Source: Massilia sp. MS-15 | GTDB lineage: Bacteria; Pseudomonadota; Gammaproteobacteria; Burkholderiales; Burkholderiaceae_D | Assembly (NCBI RefSeq): GCF_020176695.1 | Contig: NZ_JAIWIA010000034.1 | Span: 62,001-126,000 of the forward strand | Length of the DNA stretch: 64,000 nucleotides | Direction of reading: 5' to 3' | Part shown: piece by piece, positions 48,580 to 57,357 of the stretch | Layout of the letters: every line of letters starts with the position of its first letter | How positions within the stretch are numbered: position 1 is the first letter of the stretch | Notes under the pieces: model-generated | Told to the model about the DNA's origin: nothing | What the model saw: only the letters and a program-made list of their open reading frames with translations | The model's database searches: none | Made by a program: the position numbers and the translations under genes

Positions 48580-51429
48580 GTGAAGTTAAAGAAGCTCGCC
48601 CATTTGATCGCCCTGATGGGAGCGGTCGGCCCGGTCGTCGCACAGGACCTGCCTGTCACCGGCAAGATACAGCGTGTCGAGATCACCGGCAGTAGCATCA
48701 AGCGCATTGCCAAGGAAGGCGCGCTGCCGGTCGAGACCATCACGGCCAAGCAGTTGCAGGACCAGGGCATCGTCACCGCCGAGCAGCTGATCGCGACCCT
48801 GAACGTGAATGGCAACGGTTCCGACAACCTGGCCTCGAACGCCGACGTGACTTCCGGCGCCCAGCGCGGCAACAACGGCGCTTCCTCGGCCAACCTGCGC
48901 GGCCAGGGCTCGGATTCGACCCTGGTGCTGCTCAACGGCCGCCGCGTGGCGACCCACGGCATGAAGGGTTCGGCGGTCGACCTGAACTCGATCCCGATGG
49001 CGGCGGTCGAGCGCGTCGAAGTGCTGAAGGACGGCGCTTCCGCGATCTACGGCACCGACGCGATTGGCGGCGTGATCAACTTCATCCTGAAGAAGAACTA
49101 CAAGGGTCTGGAAACCCAGGCCTTCATCGACGTGACCGAAGCGGGCGGCAGCGAGATCGGCCGCGCTTCGATCACCGGCGGCTGGGGCGACCTGCAGACC
49201 GACGGCTGGAACGTGCTGGCCACCTTCGCGCGCAGCGAGAACAAGGCCCTGCGCGGCGACCAGCGCGACTTCGTGAACACCTTCCAGCCGGACCGCGGCG
49301 TCTCGGTGGATACCCGCGGCTCGCCGCACGCGAACGTGTTCGCCACCAGCATCGCGCCGACCCTGCTGTCGCGCACCGGCACCGGCCCGACCCTGCCGGG
49401 CGGCGGCACCACCACCTATAGCGGCATCAGCATCCTCGACCTGCCGGGCGGCGCTGGCTGCACCAGCATCGACGGCATGGGGCCGTACGACGAGAAACTG
49501 TGGAACAGCGCCGGCGCCGCCTATGGCTGCGCCTGGGATACCGGCCGCGCGGCCGTGCTGCAGCAGCCGGTCGAGAACAACAACGCGCTGGCGCGCGCCA
49601 CCTTCCAGTCGGGCGACCACCAGTTCTTCATCGAAGGTGTGGCCTCGAACGTCGAAGTGTCCAAGCGCTTCTCGCCGAACCAGATCTCGCCGGGCACCAG
49701 CACCTTCAACGCCACTTCCTTCTACCCGAGCACCGGCGCGGCCTATGACACCGTGTACAACGCGCTGGTCAAGGTATTCCCGACCGTGGCCGCCAACTAT
49801 GGCCTGCCGATCGCCTACCGCTGGCGCTGCATGGAGTGCGGCAACCGCGAGATCGTGACCGAATCGAAGGCCGCGCGCCTGCTGATCGGCGCCGATGGCC
49901 CGGTCAACCTGTTCGGCCGCAGCTTCGACTACCGCGTCGGCGCCTCGCGCGCCTTCAGCGAGTCGGAATCGCGCCTGGGCACCGGCTACAACTACACCGC
50001 CGCCCTCGCCAGCGCCCTCGGCAGCGGCAAGATCAACCCCTTCCTGCTGCCGGGCCAGACCCAGTCGGCGGAAGCGATCGCCCTGATCAACAGCACCTCG
50101 GCCGCGGGTGTCACCCTGTACGGCGGCAAGACCGTGCTGACCCAGGTCGACGGTGCGCTGTCGGGCGAGCTGTTCAGCCTGCCCGCCGGCGTCGTGATGG
50201 GCGCGGCCGGCTTCGACCTGCGTCGCGAGGAATACAAGTTCAACGGCGACAAGCGCGCCGCGGCCGCCCGTCCGGTGATCCTGAACGCGCCGTTCGACGA
50301 CGCCAACGCGCTGGACAACGTGCACCGCGATATCAAGGCGGTCTATGCCGAACTCCTGATCCCGGTGGTCAAGAACCTGGACGTGACGCTGGCAATCCGC
50401 CGCGACCACTACAGCGGCATCGGCAGCACCACCAACCCGAAGATCTCGTTCCGCTACCAGCCGATTCCTGAACTGCTGCTGCGCGGTTCGTACAACGAAG
50501 GCTTCCGCGCCCCGTCGTTCAACCAGCTGTACAACGGCATCACCGAATCGCCGTATGCCGGCAAGGACCTGGTCGATCCGGCACGCTGCCCGACCGGCCT
50601 GGTCGACGCGACCAAGCCTGGCTGCGAATCGATCACCCCGAACATCTACACCGGCGGCAAGAGCGACCTGGGTCCGGAAACCGCGAAGCAGGGCACGGTC
50701 GGTATCGTGATCGAGCCGTTCAGCTGGTTCTCGGCCAACGCCGACCTGTGGGAGATCCGCAAGCAGAACACCATCGATTCGTTCAGCACCTCGACCATGG
50801 TGGCGAATTACAACCTGTTCTCGGACCGTTTCATCCGTGATGCAGCGGGCAACATCGCCATCATCGACCAGCGCTGGGTCAACGCCGGCGAACGCATCAC
50901 CCGCGGCCTGGAGCTGGGCGCCCGCTTCAACGGCAAGTTCAGCACCGGTTCGCAGTGGACCGCCGGCATCGACGGTTCGCGCCTGCTGGAGAAGAAGTCG
51001 CGCGCCACCACCAACGCCGAATTCGGCAAGAGCGAGGTGGGTCGCTTCGTGTTCACCGGCGACCTGGGCCTGAAGTGGAAGCACAGCGCCTACGCCACCT
51101 ACAAGTACGGCAACTGGAGCACCATGCTGCAGAACATCTACCGTTCGGGCTACACCGACCGCGTGCTGCCGGGCGTGGCCAACGGCCTGGTGAAGCCGGT
51201 CAACCTGAACCCGAAAGTGGACGATTACTCGATCTTCCACCTGACGGCGACGTACACTGGCATCAAGAACCTGTCGCTGACCGCGGGCATCAAGAACATC
51301 TTCGACGAAGATCCGCCGTTCGCGATCACCTACGACGACAACACCGGCGCGGGCAGCACCTGGGAACCGCGCGTGGCGGACCCGCGTGGCCGTTCCTTCA
51401 CCCTGATGGCGACCTACAAGTTCTTCTGA
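48580..51429 (+). CDS. TonB-dependent outer-membrane receptor
   Basis: A 949-residue receptor: signal peptide (about 1-22), plug domain (about 45-165 with VETITAKQLQDQG, LRGQGSDSTLVLLNGRR, VERVEVLKDGASAIYGTDA, IGGVINFILKK), then a 22-strand barrel ending in the outer-membrane signature YKFF. It has no STN domain, so no direct sigma/anti-sigma signalling. It is of the large family common in Oxalobacteraceae and xanthomonads for peptides or oligosaccharides; the substrate is not predictable. The GTG start has AGGAGA 6 bases upstream. The 178-base upstream gap contains TATACT (48432) as a possible -10. Confidence 0.93.
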   Translation: MKLKKLAHLIALMGAVGPVVAQDLPVTGKIQRVEITGSSIKRIAKEGALPVETITAKQLQDQGIVTAEQLIATLNVNGNGSDNLASNADVTSGAQRGNNGASSANLRGQGSDSTLVLLNGRRVATHGMKGSAVDLNSIPMAAVERVEVLKDGASAIYGTDAIGGVINFILKKNYKGLETQAFIDVTEAGGSEIGRASITGGWGDLQTDGWNVLATFARSENKALRGDQRDFVNTFQPDRGVSVDTRGSPHANVFATSIAPTLLSRTGTGPTLPGGGTTTYSGISILDLPGGAGCTSIDGMGPYDEKLWNSAGAAYGCAWDTGRAAVLQQPVENNNALARATFQSGDHQFFIEGVASNVEVSKRFSPNQISPGTSTFNATSFYPSTGAAYDTVYNALVKVFPTVAANYGLPIAYRWRCMECGNREIVTESKAARLLIGADGPVNLFGRSFDYRVGASRAFSESESRLGTGYNYTAALASALGSGKINPFLLPGQTQSAEAIALINSTSAAGVTLYGGKTVLTQVDGALSGELFSLPAGVVMGAAGFDLRREEYKFNGDKRAAAARPVILNAPFDDANALDNVHRDIKAVYAELLIPVVKNLDVTLAIRRDHYSGIGSTTNPKISFRYQPIPELLLRGSYNEGFRAPSFNQLYNGITESPYAGKDLVDPARCPTGLVDATKPGCESITPNIYTGGKSDLGPETAKQGTVGIVIEPFSWFSANADLWEIRKQNTIDSFSTSTMVANYNLFSDRFIRDAAGNIAIIDQRWVNAGERITRGLELGARFNGKFSTGSQWTAGIDGSRLLEKKSRATTNAEFGKSEVGRFVFTGDLGLKWKHSAYATYKYGNWSTMLQNIYRSGYTDRVLPGVANGLVKPVNLNPKVDDYSIFHLTATYTGIKNLSLTAGIKNIFDEDPPFAITYDDNTGAGSTWEPRVADPRGRSFTLMATYKFF

Positions 51430-51455
51430 ACCGATCGCCGCGTTGAGTGAACCGG

Positions 51456-51505
51456 CGGCCCGCATCGGGAGGCGCAAGCCTCGCGACGCGGGCCGTTTTT
51501 CTTTT
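51456..51505 (+). terminator. Intrinsic terminator after the TonB-dependent receptor
   Basis: A two-part hairpin: outer stem CGGCCCGC (51456-51463) with GCGGGCCG (51488-51495), inner stem GAGGC/GCCTC with a GCAA tetraloop, followed by a five-T run (51496-51500), then CTTTT. It separates the receptor from the LD-carboxypeptidase gene, though read-through is possible. Confidence 0.85.
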
Positions 51506-51520
51506 GTGAGCGTATCGCGT

Positions 51521-52567
51521 ATGACCCTCAGCCGACGCCGCTTCGGCGCACTTGCCGCCGCCGGCTTTTCCGCCTCCGGGCTGGCGGCCGCCGGCCCGCT
51601 TTCCGGGCCTTCCTCCCGTCTGCTCAAGCCGCCGCGCCTGCGGCCGGGCGACCTGGTCGGCGTGCTTGCCCCGGGCGGCGTGGTCGACGACCGCCTGATC
51701 GAGAAATCGGTGCGCAACATCGAGGCGCTCGGCCTGCGCGCCAGGACCGGACGCTACCTGCGCGCCAGCTTCGGCAACTACGCCGGCTCGGTGCAGCAGC
51801 GCCTGGCCGACCTGCACGCCATGTTCCTGGATCCGGAAGTGAAGATGATCTGGCCGGTGCGCGGCGGGTCCGGCTGCATCTCGCTGCTGTCGAAGCTGGA
51901 CTACGCCCTGATCCGCCGCAACCCGAAGATCCTGCTCGGCTACTCCGACATCACGGCGCTGCACCTGGCGATCCACAACATGGCGGGCCTGGTCACCTTC
52001 CACGGCCCGGTGGCCTCGTCCACGCTGGCCGATTACCCGCGCGAGCACATGCTGGCCGTGCTGTGCGATCCACGGTCGACGTACACGATCCCGATGGCGC
52101 CCGAGAATGCCGTCAAGGCGCGGACCATGCCGCACTTCGGCATCCGCACCGTGACCGCGGGCGTCGCCACCGGCCGGCTCCTGGGCGGCAACCTGTCGAT
52201 CGTGGCGGCGCTCGCGGGCACGCCCTACGCGGCCGACTTCCGCGACAGCCTGCTGTTCCTTGAAGAAGTGGACGAGGCGCCCTACCGGCTGGACCGCTGG
52301 ATGACCCAGCTCGACCTGTCGACCGGCTTTGCCAATGCGGCCGGGGTGATCGTCGGCGTCTGCGAGGATTGCGCGCCCGAGGATGGGCAGCGCTCACTGA
52401 GCCTGGACCAGACCTTCGACCAGCACCTGCGGCCCCTGACGATCCCGGCGGTAACGGGCTACCCGATCGGCCACATCCGCCATCAATTCACGGCGCCGCT
52501 CGGTGTGCGGGCGCGGCTCGACACGGCAGCGCAGACGGTGACGCTGCTCGAACCCGCGGTTTCCTGA
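51521..52567 (+). CDS. ldcA: LD-carboxypeptidase (S66 family), Tat-exported
   Basis: Removes the terminal D-Ala from murein tetrapeptides. The 348-residue protein has an N-terminal twin-arginine signal (SRRRFGALAAAGFSASG), which is unusual because E. coli LdcA is cytoplasmic. The S66 core follows: VGVLAPGG, the IWPVRGGSGCISLL nucleophile region (variant of RGGYG), LLGYSDITALHLAI, TFHGPV, and the C-terminal GYPIGHIRHQFTAPLGVRARLD with the catalytic His. The ATG at 51521 gives the Tat signal at the exact N-terminus. The expected location is periplasmic. Confidence 0.9.
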   Translation: MTLSRRRFGALAAAGFSASGLAAAGPLSGPSSRLLKPPRLRPGDLVGVLAPGGVVDDRLIEKSVRNIEALGLRARTGRYLRASFGNYAGSVQQRLADLHAMFLDPEVKMIWPVRGGSGCISLLSKLDYALIRRNPKILLGYSDITALHLAIHNMAGLVTFHGPVASSTLADYPREHMLAVLCDPRSTYTIPMAPENAVKARTMPHFGIRTVTAGVATGRLLGGNLSIVAALAGTPYAADFRDSLLFLEEVDEAPYRLDRWMTQLDLSTGFANAAGVIVGVCEDCAPEDGQRSLSLDQTFDQHLRPLTIPAVTGYPIGHIRHQFTAPLGVRARLDTAAQTVTLLEPAVS

Positions 52568-52576
52568 CACCACGCG

Positions 52577-53602
52577 CTATTCGAGCGTGAAGAGGAATTT
52601 GACCGGATAAATCATTTCACAGGGCTTGCCTGCGCACAGGGCAGGCTTATAGCGCTGCATCATCATGGCCATCGCCGCGGCGCGTCCAAAATCCGGGTGG
52701 GGTGCGCTGTAGGCCTTGGCCGAAGCCGGTATGCCGTCAGGTCCGACCGTGACATACACCAGCGTCTGGCCTTCCAGCTCCAGGCGCGCGTAGCGGCTGT
52801 AGAATTCGCTGAGTGCGTCCTTCAGCTTGCCCTGCTGGCCGGGGAGCGGGTAGGGGGGCTCGTCACGGTCATCCAGGGCAGGATAGCTGTTGCGTAGCGC
52901 GTTCTGCTCCGCGGCCGGTAGGGCCTCCCATGCCAGGTCGTCGGCGTTGCGAACGTCGTCCTTGCGGGAATCGCGGCGCAGGCGCGGCTTCAGGTCGCTT
53001 GCGAAACCGTCACGGAATTCGCCGCTCCAGCGCCGTCCACTGCCGCCATACACGATCGATCCCTGTCCGTTGAATTCGTCGTCGCGCCATTCGCCTTCAT
53101 AGCGGCCGCCCAGGGTGAAGCTTTCCTTGCCGCGGCCATGGCGCTTGCCGCCCTTCCATTCGCCTTCATAGATAGAGCCGTCGGCGCTGATGCGGGTGCC
53201 GCTGCCCTCCGGCTGCCCGTCGGCCACGCCGCCTTCGTATTGCGCGCCATCGCGGTACTCGAAATAACCGGCGCCGTGTGGTACGCCACGCCGAAAGCTG
53301 CCGAGATAGCTGCCGCCGGGGTAGGCCAGCTTGCCGGCGCCGCTGACTTCACCGCGCACCAGGTTCGCTTCCAGGCGGCGCTTGCCGCGGTCGCCCGCGC
53401 CATACCATTCAAGCACGCCTTGTCCTTCCGCATACCCATCCTTGCAGGCGCCATTCCAGGACAGGCCGACACGGGTGGGCGCAGGTTCGACGGGGGCGAC
53501 GCGGCAGTCGGACTTGCCGGCAAATGCCGGCTCGCCGGCCCGCGACGGCGCGGACAGGGCCAGACAGGACAGGAACACAATGGACAGGCGCTTGATCGGC
53601 AT
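52577..53602 (-). CDS. Periplasmic MORN-repeat protein with TonB C-terminal domain
   Basis: A 341-residue exported protein: signal peptide (about 1-22), five or so MORN repeats (about 50-200: YAEGQGVLEWYG, GAGKLAYPGGSYLGSF, GAGYFEYRDGAQYEG, GSGTRISADGSIYEGEWKGGKRHGRG, GRYEGEWRDDEFNGQG), and a C-terminal TonB-like domain (about 260-341, LVYVTVGPDGIPASAKAYSAP). MORN repeats bind lipids or act as scaffolds in other systems; TonB_C domains contact outer-membrane receptors. There is no membrane anchor like that of true TonB. Function unknown. Confidence 0.85.
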   Translation of the reverse strand: MPIKRLSIVFLSCLALSAPSRAGEPAFAGKSDCRVAPVEPAPTRVGLSWNGACKDGYAEGQGVLEWYGAGDRGKRRLEANLVRGEVSGAGKLAYPGGSYLGSFRRGVPHGAGYFEYRDGAQYEGGVADGQPEGSGTRISADGSIYEGEWKGGKRHGRGKESFTLGGRYEGEWRDDEFNGQGSIVYGGSGRRWSGEFRDGFASDLKPRLRRDSRKDDVRNADDLAWEALPAAEQNALRNSYPALDDRDEPPYPLPGQQGKLKDALSEFYSRYARLELEGQTLVYVTVGPDGIPASAKAYSAPHPDFGRAAAMAMMMQRYKPALCAGKPCEMIYPVKFLFTLE

Positions 53603-53629
53603 GGCTGGCTCGGGTGATGGTCGATTTCT

Positions 53630-54175
53630 TCAATCTACCTGAATGCTCATCGATACAGCGCCAACCTGGCAGCCGCCGATGCGGTACAGGTCCGCCACTT
53701 CGCCGGTCACATCAAAACCGCTGCGCGCATACAGCGCACGCGCCTTGTGGTTCTGTGACAGCACCTCCAGGTCGACCCAGGTGAAGCCGCGGGCGCGGGC
53801 CCAGGCCAGCGCTTCCTGCAACAGGCGCGTTCCGAGCCCTGCGCGGCGCAGGTCGTGGCGCACGCCCATGCCGAGCAGGGTACGGTGGCCGCAGGCCGGT
53901 TCCGGCCGGCCGCGCAGGTCGACATGGCCGCCGACCGCGCCGCTGTCGTCCAGCGCAATCCACACCTGGCGCCAGCCCGGCTGGCCGGCTGGCGTGGCAA
54001 CGCCGGCCGCGAAGCGTTCCCGCATCGCCAGCGGCACGCCGGCCTCGGTGGGCGCCATCGGCTGGAACAGGACGCCATCGCGCCCGTTCTCGGCCAGCTG
54101 TTCGCCCAGGTAGGCGAACAGGGCTGGCAGGTCGTCCGCCGTGGCGGGACGGATCGTGGTCAAGGATGGCGTCAC
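53630..54175 (-). CDS. GNAT-family N-acetyltransferase
   Basis: A 181-residue GNAT protein: IRPATADDLPALFAYL start, the acetyl-CoA pyrophosphate loop GVRHDLRRAGLGTRLL, then EALAWARARGFTWVDLEVLSQNHKARALYARSGF. The substrate is unknown. The GTG at 54175 overlaps the acyl-CoA dehydrogenase stop (GTGA), so it is the last gene of the liuA-led string. Confidence 0.85.
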   Translation of the reverse strand: MTPSLTTIRPATADDLPALFAYLGEQLAENGRDGVLFQPMAPTEAGVPLAMRERFAAGVATPAGQPGWRQVWIALDDSGAVGGHVDLRGRPEPACGHRTLLGMGVRHDLRRAGLGTRLLQEALAWARARGFTWVDLEVLSQNHKARALYARSGFDVTGEVADLYRIGGCQVGAVSMSIQVD

Positions 54176-55299
54176 AGCGCGCGCGCGATCAGGATCTTCT
54201 GGATGTCGCTGGTGCCCTCGTAGATCTGGCACACGCGCACGTCGCGGTAGATGCGCTCGACCGGGAAGTCGGCCACGTAGCCGTAGCCGCCGAACACCTG
54301 CATGGCGCTGGAGACCACGCGCTCGGCCATCTCGGAGGCGAACAGCTTGGCCATCGCGGCTTCCTTCAGGCAGGGCAGTCCCGCATCCTTCATCGCGGCC
54401 GCATGCAGGATCAGCTGGCGCGCGGCCTCGATCTGCATTGCCATCTCGGCCAGGCGGAACTGCACCGCCTGGTGCTCGAAGATGGCCTTGCCGAAGCTCT
54501 CGCGTTCTTTTGCATACGCCAGCGCAGCCTCGTAGGCCGCGCGCGCCATGCCGACCGACTGCGAGGCGATGCCGATGCGCCCGCCTTCCAGGCCGGACAG
54601 GGCGATCTTGTAGCCCATGCCTTCCTCGCCGATCAGGTTCCTGGCTGGCACGCGGCAGTTGTCGAACACGATCTGCGCCGTGTCCGAGGAGTGCTGGCCC
54701 ATCTTCTGTTCCAGGCCGGCGACGATGTAGCCGGGCGTGTTCGTCTCGACCCAGAAGGCGCTGATGCCCTTCTTGCCGGCGGCTTTATCGGTGACGGCCA
54801 TGACGATGGCCACGTCACCGTACTTGCCGCTGGTGATGAACTGCTTGCTGCCGTTGATGACGTAGTGGTCGCCATCCTTGACGGCCGTGGTGCGCAGGGC
54901 TGACGCGTCGCTGCCGGTGTGCGGCTCGGTGAGGGCGAAGGCGCCCAGCATCTCGCCGCGCGCCAGCGGCACCAGGTAGCGCTGTTTCTGTTCCTCGTTC
55001 GCATACATCATGGCGATCGAGCACACCGGGCAGTTGTTGACCGAGATGATGGTCGAGGTGCCGCCGTCGCCGGCCGCGATCTCTTCCAGCACCAGCGCCA
55101 GCGACACGTAGTCCAGGCCCGCGCCGCCGTACTGCTCGGGCACCGCGACGCCGAAGGCGCCCAGGCCGGCCAGTTCCTTCAGCTCGTCCTTCGGAAAATA
55201 GTGGTCGCGGTCCCAGCGCGCGGCGTGGGGGGCCAGGCGCTCCTGTGCATAGCTGCGCAGGGCGTCGCGGATCATCTGGTGTTCTTCGCTCAGTATCAT
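54172..55299 (-). CDS. Acyl-CoA dehydrogenase, short/branched-chain type
   Basis: A 375-residue flavoprotein: AFALTEPHTGSDASAL FAD loop, INGSKQFITSGKYGD, GGYGYVADFPVERIYRDVR, and the catalytic Glu in QIYEGTSDIQ, the position used by short-, medium- and 2-methyl-branched-chain enzymes. This differs from LiuA at 59.3 kb, whose base sits elsewhere. It probably acts on butyryl-CoA or isobutyryl/2-methylbutyryl-CoA, consistent with wider branched-chain amino acid use. Confidence 0.93.
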   Translation of the reverse strand: MILSEEHQMIRDALRSYAQERLAPHAARWDRDHYFPKDELKELAGLGAFGVAVPEQYGGAGLDYVSLALVLEEIAAGDGGTSTIISVNNCPVCSIAMMYANEEQKQRYLVPLARGEMLGAFALTEPHTGSDASALRTTAVKDGDHYVINGSKQFITSGKYGDVAIVMAVTDKAAGKKGISAFWVETNTPGYIVAGLEQKMGQHSSDTAQIVFDNCRVPARNLIGEEGMGYKIALSGLEGGRIGIASQSVGMARAAYEAALAYAKERESFGKAIFEHQAVQFRLAEMAMQIEAARQLILHAAAMKDAGLPCLKEAAMAKLFASEMAERVVSSAMQVFGGYGYVADFPVERIYRDVRVCQIYEGTSDIQKILIARAL

Positions 55300-55328
55300 C
55301 GTGTCTCGTGTTTTGTTATTTGCTTGGC

Positions 55329-55997
55329 TTACCAGGGAAGCGGCGAGCCGTCGTGGTCAAGGAAGGCGCCGTTGCTGGACGCGTCGATCCGGGCCAGGGT
55401 AGCGCGCAGGTCGCGCACGCTTTCTTCCACCGTGAGGCTGGCGCCGGCGCCGCCCATGTCGGTCTGCACCCAGCCGGGATGGAAGGCCACGCAGGTTGCG
55501 CCCTGCGCGCCGTAGGTGATGGCGGCGTCCTTCAATACGGAATTGAGCGCGGCCTTGCTGGCGCGGTACAGGGTGCCTTCGGTGGAATTGCGCGCGCCGA
55601 TCGAGCCCATCTTCGAAGACAGCACGCCCAGCTTGCCGCGCGCGGTGGCGACCAGCGGCGCCACGATGGGCAGCAGGCGCATCGCCGCCAGCACGTTGGT
55701 GTGCATGACGGCGTCGAATTCGGGGCCGGTCGGAAAGCCCGAGCCGGACGGGCCGTACACGCCCGCCACCAGCCAGGCGACGTCGATCTTCTCGTCGTCC
55801 AGCTTCCAGGCCATGCCGGCAATGGAGTCGGCACTGGTCACGTCCAGCTGGTGCGATTCGGCGCCATCGGCGGTGAGGGCGTCGCAGTCGCCGGCCGAGC
55901 GCGCGGTGGCAATCACGCGCCAGCCGTCGCGGCGGTACTGGCGCACCATCTCGCGGCCGATGCCGCGCGAGGCGCCGAGGATCAGGGCGGTAGGCAT
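55329..55997 (-). CDS. Short-chain dehydrogenase/reductase
   Basis: A 222-residue classical SDR: cofactor loop ILGASRGIGREM, HTNVLAAMRLLP, SSKMGSIG (catalytic Ser region) and the YRASKAALN catalytic Tyr-x3-Lys. It resembles the csgA-like C-factor group of small SDRs; the substrate is unknown. The ATG at 55997 has AAGGAG 7 bases upstream. It is downstream of the thiolase, beyond a long inverted-repeat element. Confidence 0.88.
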   Translation of the reverse strand: MPTALILGASRGIGREMVRQYRRDGWRVIATARSAGDCDALTADGAESHQLDVTSADSIAGMAWKLDDEKIDVAWLVAGVYGPSGSGFPTGPEFDAVMHTNVLAAMRLLPIVAPLVATARGKLGVLSSKMGSIGARNSTEGTLYRASKAALNSVLKDAAITYGAQGATCVAFHPGWVQTDMGGAGASLTVEESVRDLRATLARIDASSNGAFLDHDGSPLPW

Positions 55998-56021
55998 TGC
56001 AGACTCCTTGTACGGATTGTC

Positions 56022-56154
56022 GTAGGGTGGGCCGGTTTTCCGCCCACGCGGTCGACATGCGATCGCGGATCGAACAAGCGCCTCACCACGAAAGCTTGGT
56101 TGACCGCGTGGGCAGGGCAAGTCACGCCGGTGGCGTGACTTGCGCCCACCCTAC
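56022..56154. repeat. Composite inverted-repeat element (133 bp)
   Basis: Outer ends GTAGGGTGGGC (56022-56032) and GCCCACCCTAC (56144-56154) are perfect inverted copies. Inside are two more perfect 12-bp inverted pairs: GCCCACGCGGTC / GACCGCGTGGGC (56042-56053, 56102-56113) and GCAAGTCACGCC / GGCGTGACTTGC (56117-56128, 56132-56143). A shorter relative lies at 59217-59256. It looks like a REP- or MITE-type non-coding repeat between the thiolase and SDR genes. Confidence 0.75.
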
Positions 56155-56157
56155 CAT

Positions 56158-57357
56158 TCAGACCAATTCGATCGCCATCGCGGTCGCTTCGCCGCCGCCG
56201 ATGCACAGCGACGCCACGCCGCGCTTGCCGCCGGTGCGCTTGAGCGCGCCCAGCAGGGTGACGATGATGCGCGCGCCCGAGGCGCCGATCGGGTGGCCCA
56301 GGGCGCAGGCGCCACCGTGGATGTTGACCTTGCTGTGCGGGATGTCGAGGTCGCGCATGGCGGCCATCGGCACCGCGGCGAAGGCTTCGTTGATCTCGAA
56401 CAGGTCGACGTCGCTGGCCTTCCAGCCGGTCCTGGCGAACAGCTTCTTCATCGCGCCGATCGGCGCGGTGGTGAACAGGTTCGGTTCCTGGGCGAACGTA
56501 GCGTGGCCGAGCACGCGGGCGATCGGGGTCAGGCCGAGTTCCTTGGCCTTCGACTCGCGCATCATGACCAGCGCCGCGGCGCCGTCGTTGATCGACGAGG
56601 ACGAAGCGGCGGTCACGGTGCCATCTTTCTTGAACGCCGGCTTCAGGGACGGGATCTTGTCGACCTTGGCCTTCAGCGGGCCTTCGTCCTTCTCGACCAC
56701 CAGTTCGCCGCTGCGGGTGGCAACGCTCACCGGCGCGACTTCCCAGTTGAACCAGCCTTCGTTGCTGGCCGCTTGTGCGCGCTTCACGGATTCGATCGCG
56801 AAGTTGTCCTGCTCTTCGCGGGTGAACTGGTAGGTGGCCACGCACTCTTCGGCAAAGGTGCCCATCGAGCGGCCTTCGCCGGTCTTTTCGTTGCGCGAGT
56901 AGGCGTCTTCCAGGCCGTCGAGCATCATGTGGTCGAACATCGGCGCGTGGCCGATGCGGTAGCCGCCGCGCGCCTTCGGGATCAGGTAGGGCGCGTTGGT
57001 CATCGATTCCATGCCGCCCGCAACCACGATGTCGGCGCTGCCGGCGACCAGCTGGTCATGGGCGAAGATCGCGGCCTGCATGGCCGAACCGCACATCTTG
57101 GAGAGGGTCACGGCGCCGGTGGACAGCGGCAGGCCGGCCTTGATCAGCGCCTGGCGCGCCGGGGCCTGGCCCTGGCCGGCCATCAGGCAGTTGCCGAAAT
57201 AGACGTGTTCGACGCTGTCGGCAGCGACGCCGGCGCGCTCCACCGCGGCCTTGATCGCCACCGCGCCGAGGTCGCTCGCCGATTTCGACGAAAAATCGCC
57301 CTGGAAGGCACCCATCGGGGTACGGGCGGCGCCAACGATAACGACTGGATCATTCAT
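56158..57357 (-). CDS. atoB: Acetyl-CoA acetyltransferase (thiolase)
   Basis: A 399-residue biosynthetic-type thiolase: acyl-carrying Cys in [43 protein letters not shown] with the catalytic His, and the CIGGGEA Cys. It cleaves or forms acetoacetyl-CoA, disposing of the acetoacetate unit from leucine. Its start overlaps the aceK end by 8 bases, so it is translationally coupled in the liuA-aceK operon. Confidence 0.94.
   Translation of the reverse strand: MNDPVVIVGAARTPMGAFQGDFSSKSASDLGAVAIKAAVERAGVAADSVEHVYFGNCLMAGQGQAPARQALIKAGLPLSTGAVTLSKMCGSAMQAAIFAHDQLVAGSADIVVAGGMESMTNAPYLIPKARGGYRIGHAPMFDHMMLDGLEDAYSRNEKTGEGRSMGTFAEECVATYQFTREEQDNFAIESVKRAQAASNEGWFNWEVAPVSVATRSGELVVEKDEGPLKAKVDKIPSLKPAFKKDGTVTAASSSSINDGAAALVMMRESKAKELGLTPIARVLGHATFAQEPNLFTTAPIGAMKKLFARTGWKASDVDLFEINEAFAAVPMAAMRDLDIPHSKVNIHGGACALGHPIGASGARIIVTLLGALKRTGGKRGVASLCIGGGEATAMAIELV

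Noticed and set aside
48586..51720. A 1044-codon minus-strand frame opposite the TonB-dependent receptor
   Set aside because: Its low-complexity Val/Arg/Gln/His composition is the mirror of the receptor codons; no recognisable family.
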